Part shown: piece by piece, positions 1 through 7,811 of the stretch
How positions within the stretch are numbered: the first letter of the stretch is position 1
Layout: the number at the start of each line of letters is the position of its first letter
Source of the DNA: DAHUYF01 sp035553515
Lineage (GTDB): Bacteria > Pseudomonadota > Alphaproteobacteria > ATCC43930 > CGMCC-115725
Direction: 5' to 3'
Assembly: GCA_035553515.1 (NCBI GenBank)
Contig: DATNDG010000147.1
Span: forward strand, 1-47,470
Length of the DNA stretch: 47,470 nucleotides
The notes under the pieces: model-generated
The model's database searches: none
What the model was told of the DNA's origin: nothing
Seen by the model: only the letters and a program-made list of their open reading frames with translations
Position numbers and translations under genes: made by a program

Positions 1-30
1 ATCGAGATCCGACACCGCCCTCTGCGCGTT

Positions 31-204
31 TCAGCCCATTTCGTAAGGCTGTTTTGCCTTGGTCCGGCGGTCCAGCCGTTCCGCGCTCTCTCGGCAGATG
101 ATCGAAAGTTCGTGAAGGTTCTGCGCCTCGAACGCATCGCCGGTCGCAGCCGCGCGGTTCGCAAACTCGGCCGCGCGATCCCGCAGATACTTTGCGTTAT
201 CCAT
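31..204 (-). CDS. Short helical hypothetical protein (57 aa)
   Basis: Not assigned to a named family. The ATG at 204 follows a clear GGAGG ribosome site (GGGAGGCTTCG before the ATG). The product is short, charged and predicted to be almost wholly alpha-helical (LRDRAAEFANRAAATGD, then LHELSIICRESAERLDRR). Its layout, two helices with Arg/Ala heptads around a small linker, resembles the other short genes in the first 17 kb, suggesting a distant member of the same group. No signal peptide or membrane segment is visible. Function unknown. Confidence 0.6.
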   Translation of the reverse strand: MDNAKYLRDRAAEFANRAAATGDAFEAQNLHELSIICRESAERLDRRTKAKQPYEMG

Positions 205-317
205 CGAAGCCTCCCTGGCTACTCCGCCGTCTGGCGCGGCGGTTACTACACATTACGATGATTGAATGTTGATTGCATGACATTGATTAAGTGCCGGGCG
301 CCAAACCCGTCGGCGCC

Positions 318-530
318 CTATGGGGCGGCCGTTAAAGCGTCCGTCGGCTGCCGTGCGTCGCTGCCCCGCTCTCGCAACAGCTGCTCCAGCTCATCGGCCA
401 TGCGGGCGTAGTTCGCCGCCGCATGCATCATGCCGGCCCGTGTCGGGGGAAAATCAATGCTGTCTGCGAGGCGTCTCAGGTCCTCGGCTTCTGCGCGCCA
501 ACGTCTCACCAAAGCGAGTGCATCGGGCAT
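318..530 (-). CDS. Small helical protein of the RxLA family, EcfG promoter upstream
   Basis: A 70-residue protein with the local family pattern: RRWRAEAEDLRRLADSI, a short linker with an Arg, then MMHAAANYARMADELEQLL. These are two amphipathic helices likely to pair or dimerise. The start at 530 has GAGGAC about seven bases upstream. A perfect EcfG-type promoter (GGAAC-N16-CGTT) lies upstream on the same strand at 604-628, so expression under the general stress sigma factor is likely. Related genes lie at 10499, 10784, 14520, 15730 and 16194. Biochemical role unknown. Confidence 0.7.
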   Translation of the reverse strand: MPDALALVRRWRAEAEDLRRLADSIDFPPTRAGMMHAAANYARMADELEQLLRERGSDARQPTDALTAAP

Positions 531-603
531 GGTGGGTCCTCGCTCGCAGGGACTAAGTCTCCGGCGTGCACGAAACCGACGCGCGAATATCGCAACGGTA
601 GAG

Positions 604-628
604 AACGGATCGCTGGAGTAACGGTTCC
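604..628 (-). promoter_or_regulatory. EcfG-type promoter (minus strand) for the gene at 318-530
   Basis: Read on the minus strand the site is GGAAC (628-624), 16 bases, then CGTT (607-604). This is an exact match to the alphaproteobacterial general-stress sigma EcfG consensus GGAAC-N16/17-CGTT. The leader to the ATG at 530 would be about 65 bases. Its -35 box is one arm of an inverted repeat (GGTTCCACG / CGTGGAACC) shared with the divergent promoter at 648-673. Confidence 0.8.
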
Positions 629-647
629 ACGCCGCTCAGCGAGCCGT

Positions 648-673
648 GGAACCCATTAACGTGCTCTTCTGTT
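648..673 (+). promoter_or_regulatory. EcfG-type promoter (plus strand) for the 34-aa membrane protein
   Basis: GGAAC at 648-652, a 17-base spacer and TGTT at 670-673 match the EcfG consensus except for the first base of the -10 box. The ATG of the small membrane protein lies at 711, with a GGAGG ribosome site at about 701. It is arranged back to back with the minus-strand promoter at 604-628. Confidence 0.7.
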
Positions 674-710
674 TCTCAACCGTTGCGCGATTTGCCTCAG
701 AGGAGGCGGT

Positions 711-815
711 ATGGCGCAGGGAAATGGAATATTGCCGGCAACGCTGATCTCGTTGGCGCTCTGGGCGCTCATTCTCCTGATGCTGATTGGGGTGCTCGAT
801 TATCTCTTTGGCTGA
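711..815 (+). CDS. 34-aa single-pass membrane microprotein
   Basis: Short gene with a strong ribosome site (GAGGAGGCGGT before the ATG). The peptide starts MAQGNGILPATLIS, continues with one hydrophobic helix of about 20 residues (LALWALILLMLIGVLDYLF) and ends in Gly. An EcfG-like promoter precedes it at 648-673, so it is probably a stress-induced inner-membrane microprotein. No homologue can be named from sequence alone. The combination of promoter, ribosome site and membrane helix makes chance unlikely. Confidence 0.7.
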   Translation: MAQGNGILPATLISLALWALILLMLIGVLDYLFG

Positions 816-955
816 CCCTCTGAAGTCGCCGCGCTTGAGCGAAGCCGGGCAGGCGCCCGTGACACATAAAATCCACGCTGCGCTCGCGAGTAAATATGCG
901 AATGTTACTTACCGGAGTGCGCTTTGACGGGGCGCCCCCATGGATCTGATTTGAC

Positions 956-1255
956 ATGGAAGAAGATCGGCACATCGTCGCCGATAAGGCGCTCGCCGAG
1001 GCGATGGACGGCAGGTTTCCGCCGCGGGTCGTCAATGTGCTCCGCGCCTGCGGCATCAGCGGAATCGAGGGGCTTCTGGATTACGGGCGCGCCGCGCTGC
1101 TGCGCGAGCGGAACATGGGTGCCGTCGCCATCAGCCATCTCGATAACTGGCTGAAATCCACCGATGAGCATTATTTCCAAAGATGGATGATGCCCAGCCG
1201 CACCGATGGGGACGTCCGCCGCCGATCTCGCACGCGCTTCGGAATCTGGCGTTAG
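956..1255 (+). CDS. Small protein resembling the RNA polymerase alpha C-terminal domain
   Basis: A 99-residue protein. Residues about 20-68 read RVVNVLRACGI, IEGLLDYGRAALLRERNMG and ISHLDNWL. This follows the helix-hairpin-helix pattern of the RpoA alpha-CTD (RxxNxL...GI...L..t...LL...N.G..s...i). The Arg and Asn equivalent to the DNA-contacting R265 and N268 of E. coli alpha are kept, while the K298/S299 positions are Val/Ala. The C-terminal 25 residues are basic and unstructured. It may bind DNA or a partner protein as a free-standing alpha-CTD-like module. The ribosome site is weak, so the start is tentative. Confidence 0.65.
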   Translation: MEEDRHIVADKALAEAMDGRFPPRVVNVLRACGISGIEGLLDYGRAALLRERNMGAVAISHLDNWLKSTDEHYFQRWMMPSRTDGDVRRRSRTRFGIWR

Positions 1256-1309
1256 AGAGGGAGGCGCCGGCCGAAGCGTTGGAGAAACGCCTTCATCCGG
1301 CGGGAGCGT

Positions 1310-1492
1310 CTACTTCGCCAGCCGGCGACGGTGCTCCAGTTTGCGCATCTCCGCGGCCGCGTTGCGCAGCTCGGCGAAACTGCGCTCGATTGCTTCGCGC
1401 TCCGCCGGCGGCAGCTCGGCAATAAGTTCACGGAGCAAGCGCGGCCGATCGGGGCGCTGGTTGTCCTTGTTGAAAAGCTTCTTCTTCGGCAT
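1310..1492 (-). CDS. Small basic helical hypothetical protein (60 aa)
   Basis: The protein starts MPKKKLFNKDN and continues with the helical segment LLRELIAELPPAEREAIERSFAELRNAAAEMRKLEHRRR. The ATG at 1492 sits five bases after the stop of the upstream gene (1498-1809), so the two are probably translationally coupled. It is rich in Arg, Lys and Glu, with no membrane segment. Function unknown. Confidence 0.55.
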   Translation of the reverse strand: MPKKKLFNKDNQRPDRPRLLRELIAELPPAEREAIERSFAELRNAAAEMRKLEHRRRLAK

Positions 1493-1497
1493 GGCGC

Positions 1498-1809
1498 TCA
1501 AACGGCCGGCATTGTCGCCGGCAGAGTGTGCCTCGACACCTGCACCCATGCAGTTTGCGGTTTGTGACGGCGAGGCGTCCGGCGTGGTGCGATGACGCTC
1601 CTTCGGCGCTCGCCCTTTTGTCCCGATGACGGTGAACTCGGTCCGCCGCCTCCCCTTCCCAGCAGCCGCTCGATCTTCAGGGCTTCCTCGTGCAGCCAGA
1701 CTGCCGCGGCCAGCAATTCGTTGCGCACGGATTCGTCGTTGGTTTTCTTTGCTACATCGAGACAGTCTTTCGCCTGGCGCCGCAAGGACTGCGCTACGGA
1801 AATCGGCAT
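1498..1809 (-). CDS. Small helical protein with low-complexity tail (103 aa)
   Basis: The ATG at 1809 follows GAGGGAGAAG, a strong ribosome site; an upstream in-frame ATG at 1860 lacks one. Residues 1-50 fit the short helical family of this region (QSLRRQAKDCLDVAKK, then RNELLAAAVWLHEEALKIERLL). After a Gly run the last 50 residues are Arg/Ser/Pro-rich and unlike any domain. The tail may be non-conserved or may result from a past frameshift after the Gly run. Confidence 0.55.
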   Translation of the reverse strand: MPISVAQSLRRQAKDCLDVAKKTNDESVRNELLAAAVWLHEEALKIERLLGRGGGGPSSPSSGQKGERRRSVIAPRRTPRRHKPQTAWVQVSRHTLPATMPAV

Positions 1810-2126
1810 CTCTTCTCCCTCGCGATGCATCCGGAGGCCGCTGAAGGGTTTGCGGGGCAAGATGTCATCGGCAATCGGCTATACTGCACGGGGGACGCGC
1901 TCTCGGTCGAGCAAATAAGGGGATGCCGACAGTCCGCAGAGCGGGCTTTGCCTCTCGCGATGCTGGTGCAGTCTGACGCCCTTCTGTTGATCTCCGCGAC
2001 ATCATGAAGAGGGCTGACGAATACCGCCGCCATACGAAAGTATGCGGCGGCCGGCAAATTGCACGGGCAGGTTGCGGTGAATGAGCGTGCGTCTTAGAAT
2101 CGGCCCAATCGCTTCGTGAGGCCAAG
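1810..2126. other. 317-base gap without a supported gene
   Basis: No open frame here has both a ribosome site and protein-like composition on either strand. The stretch presumably holds the promoters of the flanking genes (1498-1809 on minus, 2127-2489 on plus), but no EcfG-type GGAAC box is present. Confidence 0.5.
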
Positions 2127-2489
2127 ATGAATCGCTGCGTTCTGGCATTCACTGTCTTCGCGTCATGCATTAACGCAGTACCCTCTCGCGCCGATTTCCA
2201 CCCCATTCGCTTCTCCCGCGATCCGATCTCCGACGGTTTCATGGGTTCCGGCTTCGAGTGCCGGGACGCCGAACAGTTCCAGGCGAGAGCCGCCTGCGAG
2301 GAGCCCTCTGAGATCAGGGTGGCGCGGCAATGGCGTGACCTTGCCGAGCGAGTTCGGCGCCTGGCGGCGCTTTGCCTGCAAGAGGAACGAGCGCGCCTCC
2401 TGGCGCAGGCCGACGAGTATGAGGCACGCGCGGCACGATGGGAGGCCCAGAGGCAGCTCGGTAAAGGGCGACCGGGCGACGCCGTTTAA
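2127..2489 (+). CDS. Protein with putative export signal and RxLA helical repeat (120 aa)
   Basis: Start ATG at 2127 with GAGG ten bases upstream. The first 23 residues (MNRC, a hydrophobic stretch, then SRADF) look like a weak signal peptide. Residues about 66-108 carry the local helical pattern (QWRDLAERVRRLAALCL, then ARLLAQADEYEARAARWEAQ). If the leader is real, this would be an exported version of a family whose other members here are cytoplasmic. Alternatively translation starts internally and the leader is spurious. Function unknown. Confidence 0.5.
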   Translation: MNRCVLAFTVFASCINAVPSRADFHPIRFSRDPISDGFMGSGFECRDAEQFQARAACEEPSEIRVARQWRDLAERVRRLAALCLQEERARLLAQADEYEARAARWEAQRQLGKGRPGDAV

Positions 2490-2734
2490 ATCTTCGTCGC
2501 GAACATCCCGCCCGCTTTCTCATGCCCTTCGCCTTCGTGCGCTGATATCGCGAGAGCGCGCTCGCGGCCGGCATCAGGCTGGCGGGGCTGGGCACTCTAA
2601 ACGCAGCGTCCAGACCTGGTTCCACTGATTTGCTCCGCGACGTGGAGCCATGAGAGGACCGTCTGAAGCGCGTGCTCGACAGTCGTCGAATAAGCTGGTC
2701 AGTTATGCAGGGGGGAGCCCGAGAGGAGTGGGGA

Positions 2735-3793
2735 GTGCCTTCCGATACTCCACAACCGGTTGTTGCGCGGCTCACGCGCGCGGCCATCTTCCTTGTCGTG
2801 GCGGTGAACTCGGGGCCAGAGCACCGTGCCGCCGTGCGCGGGGTTTGCGGTGACCTGGCCGCCCTGCTGCGCGCGGTGGGCTTCCGCGACCTCCAGGGAG
2901 GGCTCTCCTGTGTCATGGCGTTTGGCTCCGACGCCTGGGACCGGCTCTTCGGGTCGCCGCGACCGAAGGACTTGCATCCTTTCCGCGAAATTCGCGGCCG
3001 GCATCATGCCATCGCGACGCCGGGCGACATCCTGTTTCACATCCGCGCCACGCGCATGGATCTGTGCTTCGAACTGGCAACGCAGATCATGGCTCGGCTC
3101 GGCGGCGCCGTCTCCCCGGTGGATGAAGTGCACGGCTTCACCTATTTCGATGACCGCGATCTGATCGGCTTCGTCGACGGCACGGAGAATCCCGTAGATC
3201 AGGCGGCGATCGACGCGGCCATCATCGGTGAGGAAGATGCGGCGTTTTCCGGCGGAAGCTACGTGATCGTGCAGAAGTACCTGCACGACCTGCAAGCGTG
3301 GAACAAGCTGCCTATCGAGGCCCAGGAGAAAATCATCGGCCGGACCAAGCTCGCCGACATCGATCTGGACGACGCCGTGAAACCGAGCTCTGCGCACAAC
3401 GCCCTGACGACGATCGTGGAAAACGGCAAGCAGCTCGAGATTTTGCGCGACAACATGTCGTTCGGCGATGTGGGGAAGGGAGAGTTCGGCACCTACTTCA
3501 TCGGCTATGCCCGGTCGCCGCAGAGGATTGAGCAGATGCTGGTCAACATGTTCGTTGGCCGGCCGCCGGGGAATTACGACCGGCTGCTGGATTTCAGCCG
3601 CGCGGTCACCGGCACGCTGTTTTTCGTGCCCTCGGCGACATTCCTGGAGAATGTTCCGAGCGACGAGCCCGCTTCGTCAGCCGGCGCTCCGCCGGCGGAT
3701 GCGCGCGCCAGTGAGGCGTCGGCGTCGCGACAGCCGCCCGCCGACGGCTCGCTTGGCATCGGTTCATTGAAGGGAGCGCCGCCACATGAATAA
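2735..3793 (+). CDS. DyP-type heme peroxidase with encapsulin-targeting C-terminus
   Basis: Class B dye-decolourising peroxidase, 352 residues from the GTG at 2735. That start has AGGAG six bases upstream; upstream in-frame starts at 2672 and 2705 lack one. The GxxDG motif (GFVDG, Asp about 148), the proximal heme His in SSAHNALT (about 221) and the distal Arg in ILRDN (about 238) are all present, spaced as in Rhodococcus DypB. After the catalytic domain comes a Pro/Ala/Ser-rich linker of about 30 residues, then DGSLGIGSLKG. This is the cargo-loading peptide recognised by encapsulin shells. The gene overlaps the encapsulin start by eight bases. Probable role: a peroxidase packaged in the shell for oxidative-stress defence. 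Confidence 0.95.
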   Translation: MPSDTPQPVVARLTRAAIFLVVAVNSGPEHRAAVRGVCGDLAALLRAVGFRDLQGGLSCVMAFGSDAWDRLFGSPRPKDLHPFREIRGRHHAIATPGDILFHIRATRMDLCFELATQIMARLGGAVSPVDEVHGFTYFDDRDLIGFVDGTENPVDQAAIDAAIIGEEDAAFSGGSYVIVQKYLHDLQAWNKLPIEAQEKIIGRTKLADIDLDDAVKPSSAHNALTTIVENGKQLEILRDNMSFGDVGKGEFGTYFIGYARSPQRIEQMLVNMFVGRPPGNYDRLLDFSRAVTGTLFFVPSATFLENVPSDEPASSAGAPPADARASEASASRQPPADGSLGIGSLKGAPPHE

Positions 3794-4601
3794 TCTTCAT
3801 CGCGAGCTCGCCCCGATCTCCGGCAAGGCATGGGCCCAGATCGAGGAAGAGGCGTCGCGCACAGTGAAGCGCCATCTGGCGGCGCGGCGGGTCGTCGATG
3901 TCGAGGGGCCGAAAGGTCTGGACTTCTCCGCCGCCGGCACCGGCCACCTTCATCAGATCGCGACGCCGGGCGATGGGATAGAGGCCGCGCAACGCGACGT
4001 GAAGGCGCTCGTGGAGCTGCGCGTTCCTTTCGAGCTGGCGCGCCACGCGATCGACGACGTCGAGCGCGGCGCGGAGGATTCGGACTGGGAGCCGCTGAAA
4101 GAAGCGGCGCGCAAAATCGCCTTCGCCGAAGATCGCGCCGTGTTCGACGGCTACGCCCCGGCCGGCATTCAGGGCGTTCGTCAGGGCACCAGCAACCCGG
4201 TCTTGACGCTCCCGGCGGAGGTCGCGGCTTATCCGGACGCGGTCGCGCGGGCGGTAAGCCAGCTGCGCCTTGCCGGGGTCAACGGGCCCTACGCTCTCCT
4301 GCTGGGATCGGACGCGTACACCGCCGTCGGCGGCGCCAGCCATGACGGGTACCCGGTCCTGAAGCACATCCAGAAGCTCGTCGATGAAGAGATCGTCTGG
4401 GCTCCGGCGATCGCGGGCGGCATGGTGGTGACGAAGCGCGGCGGCGATTTCGCGCTGCACATCGGCCAGGACATCTCCATCGGCTATCTGAGCCACAGCG
4501 ACGCCGCGGTTCGGCTCTACCTTCAGGAGACCTTCACCTTCCTGATGCTGACGGCGGAGGCTTCCGTCGCGCTCGCGCCTGCCGGCAAGAAGGGCAAGTA
4601 G
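3786..4601 (+). CDS. enc: Family 1 encapsulin shell protein
   Basis: A 271-residue protein of the linocin M18/encapsulin family (HK97 fold). It is recognised from the opening MNNLHRELAPISGKAW, the GLDFSAAGTG region, and the C-terminal IGQDISIGYLSHS and YLQETFTFLM segments. Family 1 shells of this length usually form 60-subunit T=1 cages. The ATG overlaps the end of the peroxidase gene, with GGGAG upstream, so cargo and shell are co-translated. The upstream DyP carries the matching targeting peptide. No ferritin-like second cargo is encoded nearby. Confidence 0.96.
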   Translation: MNNLHRELAPISGKAWAQIEEEASRTVKRHLAARRVVDVEGPKGLDFSAAGTGHLHQIATPGDGIEAAQRDVKALVELRVPFELARHAIDDVERGAEDSDWEPLKEAARKIAFAEDRAVFDGYAPAGIQGVRQGTSNPVLTLPAEVAAYPDAVARAVSQLRLAGVNGPYALLLGSDAYTAVGGASHDGYPVLKHIQKLVDEEIVWAPAIAGGMVVTKRGGDFALHIGQDISIGYLSHSDAAVRLYLQETFTFLMLTAEASVALAPAGKKGK

Positions 4602-4621
4602 CGCAAGGAGGGATTGTCGGC

Positions 4622-4837
4622 TCAGCCGGAAAGCCGCCGCAGCGCTCTCCCCTTGTGCAAGGCAATGTGATCCGTCTTGTCGCTTTTGATCTCATATTGC
4701 GGATCATCTTTGCTCGCGTGATGCACGTAGCCTTTGTAGTCGATGTCGCGCGTATGGACGCGCAGGATCCGGCCGCTGACCCGGCCGGCCTCGGAATTCC
4801 AGGATACGTGATCGCCGACTTTGAATGTCTCTGCCAT
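4622..4837 (-). CDS. HVA1/DUF2945 family protein
   Basis: A 71-residue protein matching the HVA1 family (DUF2945, small Tudor-like beta domain): FKVGDHVSWNSEAGRVSG, GYVHHASKDDPQYEIKSDKT and HKGRALRRL. The ribosome site GGAGGATGCC precedes the ATG. Such proteins are common beside stress and plant-associated genes in alphaproteobacteria, but their biochemical role is unknown. It is convergent with the encapsulin gene and on the same strand as, and downstream of, the molybdopterin oxidoreductase. Confidence 0.88.
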   Translation of the reverse strand: MAETFKVGDHVSWNSEAGRVSGRILRVHTRDIDYKGYVHHASKDDPQYEIKSDKTDHIALHKGRALRRLSG

Positions 4838-4867
4838 GGCATCCTCCGCAAAGCCGCTCGGAACGCA

Positions 4868-7204
4868 TTACCGTCGAACCGCGTGATTGACGGTGCCGCC
4901 GAATTCCTGGGCGGCGAAGGGCAGGGTGGTCTCGCCGTTGAGCTCCGCGAGCCGCGCCAGGAGCCATGGCTCCGGTTGCCCGAAGCTGAGCCGCCGGACG
5001 GCGACGGGCGAGGATTTGAGCTGCGGCTGATGGCTGACCGGGTCGCGCGCGTACCAGGTGTGCTGGTTTGCGGATTGCGAGCCGTGGCCGTAATGGAACG
5101 GCACGAAGACCTCACCGGGCCGGACGGTGTCGACCACCATCGCCACGCCTTCCCACCGGCCGTTCGGCGAGGTGATCTCGATGAGGTCGCCGAGTCCGAT
5201 CCCGAGCCGGGCCGCATCGCCGGGATGAATCTCGACATAGGGATGCGGCGCGCGTTCATTGAGCGCCGCCGACCGGCCGGTCTTGGTGCGGGTGTGGAAG
5301 TGATAGACCACGCGCCCGGTGATGAGCACGAAGGGATAAGCCTCCGACGTCGGGTTGGGCTGCCTGCGCCATGCGACCGGTTTCAGGAACGCCCTGCCTT
5401 TGGGATCAATCCGCTCGTAGTCGCTGCGGGTGTGCGTGTTGCCGGTCAGGAAATCGGCACCGTAGCTTTCGCACGCGTCGATGCCGGTCCAGAATTGGAA
5501 GTCCTCGTAGAGCCGCTCGGTGCCGCGCGGGTGCGCTTCGTTGCAGGGCCAGCGGACCGCGCCCATCTCGAGGATCAACTCATAGCTCATGCCGGAATAG
5601 TCGCAGGGCCGGCCTTTCGACACCTTGCGCCATTCTTCGAACGCGTCCCGCGGCTCCTTGAACGGGATCAGCGGTGCGCCGTCGCGATCCCTGAACCCCA
5701 GCCGGTTGGCGACCTCGACGAAGATGTCGAAATCGCTCCGCGCGTCGCCCGGCGGATCGACGGCCTTCAGCAGGAGATTGACGCTCCGGTCCGCGTTGGT
5801 GACGCATCCCGACTTCTCGCCCCACATCGCCGCCGGGAAATAGATGTCCGCCAGATCCACCGTCTCGGCATCGAGGAACGGGTCCTGCACCACCAGGAAG
5901 AGGCGACGCAGGATCCGCTCGCTGCGGTTCTGGTCGGGCAGGCTGACCAGCGGGTTGGTGCCGACCACCCACATGAACTCGATCTCGCCGCGCTCGGCGA
6001 TCTCCATCATCGACAGGATGTCTTTCGGCACCTCGGGATGAAACGCGTCGAAGTCGAGGTTCCAATGCGCGCACAATTCGCGCATCTGTATTTCGCTGTG
6101 GGGATTGCGATAACCGGGATAGGAGCCGCCCGCGCCAGCCTCGCGGTTGCACATCGCGGCGGGCTGGCCCGCCATCAGCAAGGGACCCGCACCGGGCTTG
6201 CCGATGGCCCCCACCAGCAGGTGCACCGTGTTCACCAGCGAGGATGAGGCGGTGGCTTCGACGCTCTGGTAGAAGCCCTGCAGCACCGTCGAGACCATGC
6301 GCGGCGTGGTGGCGATCCACTCGGCCGCGGTTTCGAGCGCTTGCCGGGGAATGCCGCAGATCTCGGCAACGCGCTCGGGCGGATAGGCGCTGGTGACCGT
6401 CTCGAGCTGCCCGAAGCCGACCGTGTGCTGCGCGACGAATTCGCGGTTCACGCCGCCGCGCGCGATCAGCAGGTGAATGATGCCGTTCATCAGCGCGACA
6501 TTCGTCCCGGCGCGCAATTGGAGGTGCAGGTCCGCGCCCTGCCGCACTGTCGGCGTGCGGCGCGGATCGGCGACGATGATCCGCCCGCCATTCTTCTGCT
6601 TCGCCGCCAGCATGCGCTCCCACAGCACGGTCTGCGCCTCGGCGACGTTGTGGCCGTAGAGGCAGAGCAGGTCGGCCTGATCCACATCGACATAGGACGC
6701 GACCGGACCGTCCACGCCGAAATTGGCCATGAGGCCGGTAGCGGAGGTCGCAGTGCATAAGCGGGTGTTGCCGTCGATGTTGGAGGATTGCAGCCCACCC
6801 CGCCACAGTTTGCCCAGCGTGTAGAACTCTTCGATCGTGAGCTGCCCGGAGTTGTAGCAGGCCAGGTTCTCGTGGCCCTGCCGCCAGGCGGCTCTGAATC
6901 TGTCGACGAAGAAGTCCATGGCTTCCGCCCAGCTCACCGGCTGCAGCGGCGCGCCCTTTGTCCGGCGAAGCATGGGCGTGGTGCCGCGACGCTTCGCGTT
7001 GTTGGCCACCCAGCCATGCTCGCCCTTCGGACCAAGGTGGCCGAAATTGACCGGATGATCGCCGGCGCCGCGGACGCCGACGATCCGGCCGTCCTTCACG
7101 GCGATATCGAGACCGCAGCCGTTCGAGCACAAAATGCAGGCCGAATGCACCCAGGCATCTGGTTCACCTTGAATGCCGAGATTGGTGTCGATTCTGGGCT
7201 GCAT
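4868..7204 (-). CDS. Molybdopterin oxidoreductase (nitrate reductase/formate dehydrogenase-like)
   Basis: A 778-residue bis-MGD enzyme of the DMSO-reductase family. The ATG at 7204 has GGGAG upstream. The N-terminal iron-sulfur motif has three cysteines (C23, C26, C30), but the usual fourth Cys before PKG is Gly58 (HLGPKGEHGW). A likely molybdenum-ligand Cys occurs in NTRLCTATS. The C-terminal quarter is a molydopterin dinucleotide-binding domain (FVLITGRVVYHFHTRTKTG, then QLKSSPVAVRRL). There is no Tat signal, so it is cytoplasmic, resembling assimilatory nitrate reductase-like proteins more than periplasmic formate dehydrogenases. No electron-transfer subunit or cofactor gene is adjacent. 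The substrate cannot be assigned. Confidence 0.85.
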   Translation of the reverse strand: MQPRIDTNLGIQGEPDAWVHSACILCSNGCGLDIAVKDGRIVGVRGAGDHPVNFGHLGPKGEHGWVANNAKRRGTTPMLRRTKGAPLQPVSWAEAMDFFVDRFRAAWRQGHENLACYNSGQLTIEEFYTLGKLWRGGLQSSNIDGNTRLCTATSATGLMANFGVDGPVASYVDVDQADLLCLYGHNVAEAQTVLWERMLAAKQKNGGRIIVADPRRTPTVRQGADLHLQLRAGTNVALMNGIIHLLIARGGVNREFVAQHTVGFGQLETVTSAYPPERVAEICGIPRQALETAAEWIATTPRMVSTVLQGFYQSVEATASSSLVNTVHLLVGAIGKPGAGPLLMAGQPAAMCNREAGAGGSYPGYRNPHSEIQMRELCAHWNLDFDAFHPEVPKDILSMMEIAERGEIEFMWVVGTNPLVSLPDQNRSERILRRLFLVVQDPFLDAETVDLADIYFPAAMWGEKSGCVTNADRSVNLLLKAVDPPGDARSDFDIFVEVANRLGFRDRDGAPLIPFKEPRDAFEEWRKVSKGRPCDYSGMSYELILEMGAVRWPCNEAHPRGTERLYEDFQFWTGIDACESYGADFLTGNTHTRSDYERIDPKGRAFLKPVAWRRQPNPTSEAYPFVLITGRVVYHFHTRTKTGRSAALNERAPHPYVEIHPGDAARLGIGLGDLIEITSPNGRWEGVAMVVDTVRPGEVFVPFHYGHGSQSANQHTWYARDPVSHQPQLKSSPVAVRRLSFGQPEPWLLARLAELNGETTLPFAAQEFGGTVNHAVRR

Positions 7205-7331
7205 GTGAGTCTCCCGTCGGTTCGCAGGCCGAAGCTTGTTGCGCGCCGAGCGCTGCCCGCGCCGCATTCCGGATCCCCGCGCCAGCCTTTATACTTATCG
7301 CATTGGAGCGGCAGGTCGAGGGAGGCGAGGG

Positions 7332-7733
7332 ATGCGCGAAATCCCGCTGGGCGCAACGGGCAGCTTCGTTCTCACGGTCGCGCGCGAGCATCTGGCGAAC
7401 CAGTTCAAGGATGCGATCCTGCCGCCGGTGCTGGCAACCCCGATGATGATCCTGATGATGGAGAATGCGGCGCTCAACGCCATCCGTCCCTATCTCGAGC
7501 CGGGAGAGAGCGCGGTCGGCAGCGCCATCGACATACGCCATCTTGCCGCGACGCCGGTCGGGCACCGTGTGACCGCGACCGCCGAGGTAACCAAAGTGAT
7601 CGGGCGGCGGATCGAATTTGCCGTCGGCGCGCGTGACGAGACCGAGGAAATCGGCAAGGGCACCCACGAGCGTACCGTGATCGATGTCGGACGCCTGATG
7701 CAGCGCCTTGACGCCAAGGCGAAGGCGGAATGA
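7332..7733 (+). CDS. FlK-like (fluoroacetyl-CoA) hotdog thioesterase
   Basis: A 133-residue hotdog-fold protein starting at the ATG preceded by GGGAGGCGAGGG. The catalytic triad of fluoroacetyl-CoA thioesterase FlK (T42, E50, H76) is matched by T36, E44 and H70 with identical spacing (ATPMMILMMEN, then IRHLAATPVGH). A short-chain acyl-CoA hydrolase activity is therefore likely. True fluoroacetyl specificity needs further residues that cannot be judged here, and most genomic homologues act on other acyl-CoAs. It is divergent from the molybdopterin oxidoreductase. Confidence 0.82.
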   Translation: MREIPLGATGSFVLTVAREHLANQFKDAILPPVLATPMMILMMENAALNAIRPYLEPGESAVGSAIDIRHLAATPVGHRVTATAEVTKVIGRRIEFAVGARDETEEIGKGTHERTVIDVGRLMQRLDAKAKAE

Positions 7734-7811
7734 CCCCCAGGGATCGGGTCCCACGGCCTAGTCTTGCGAGCGCTGTCGTCGTTCTCTCCGGCGGTCACGG
7801 TGCCTAGGTCG

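Noticed and set aside
4655..6247. 530-codon plus-strand open frame
   Set aside because: Antisense to the molybdopterin oxidoreductase and the HVA1 gene, both of which have clear family motifs.
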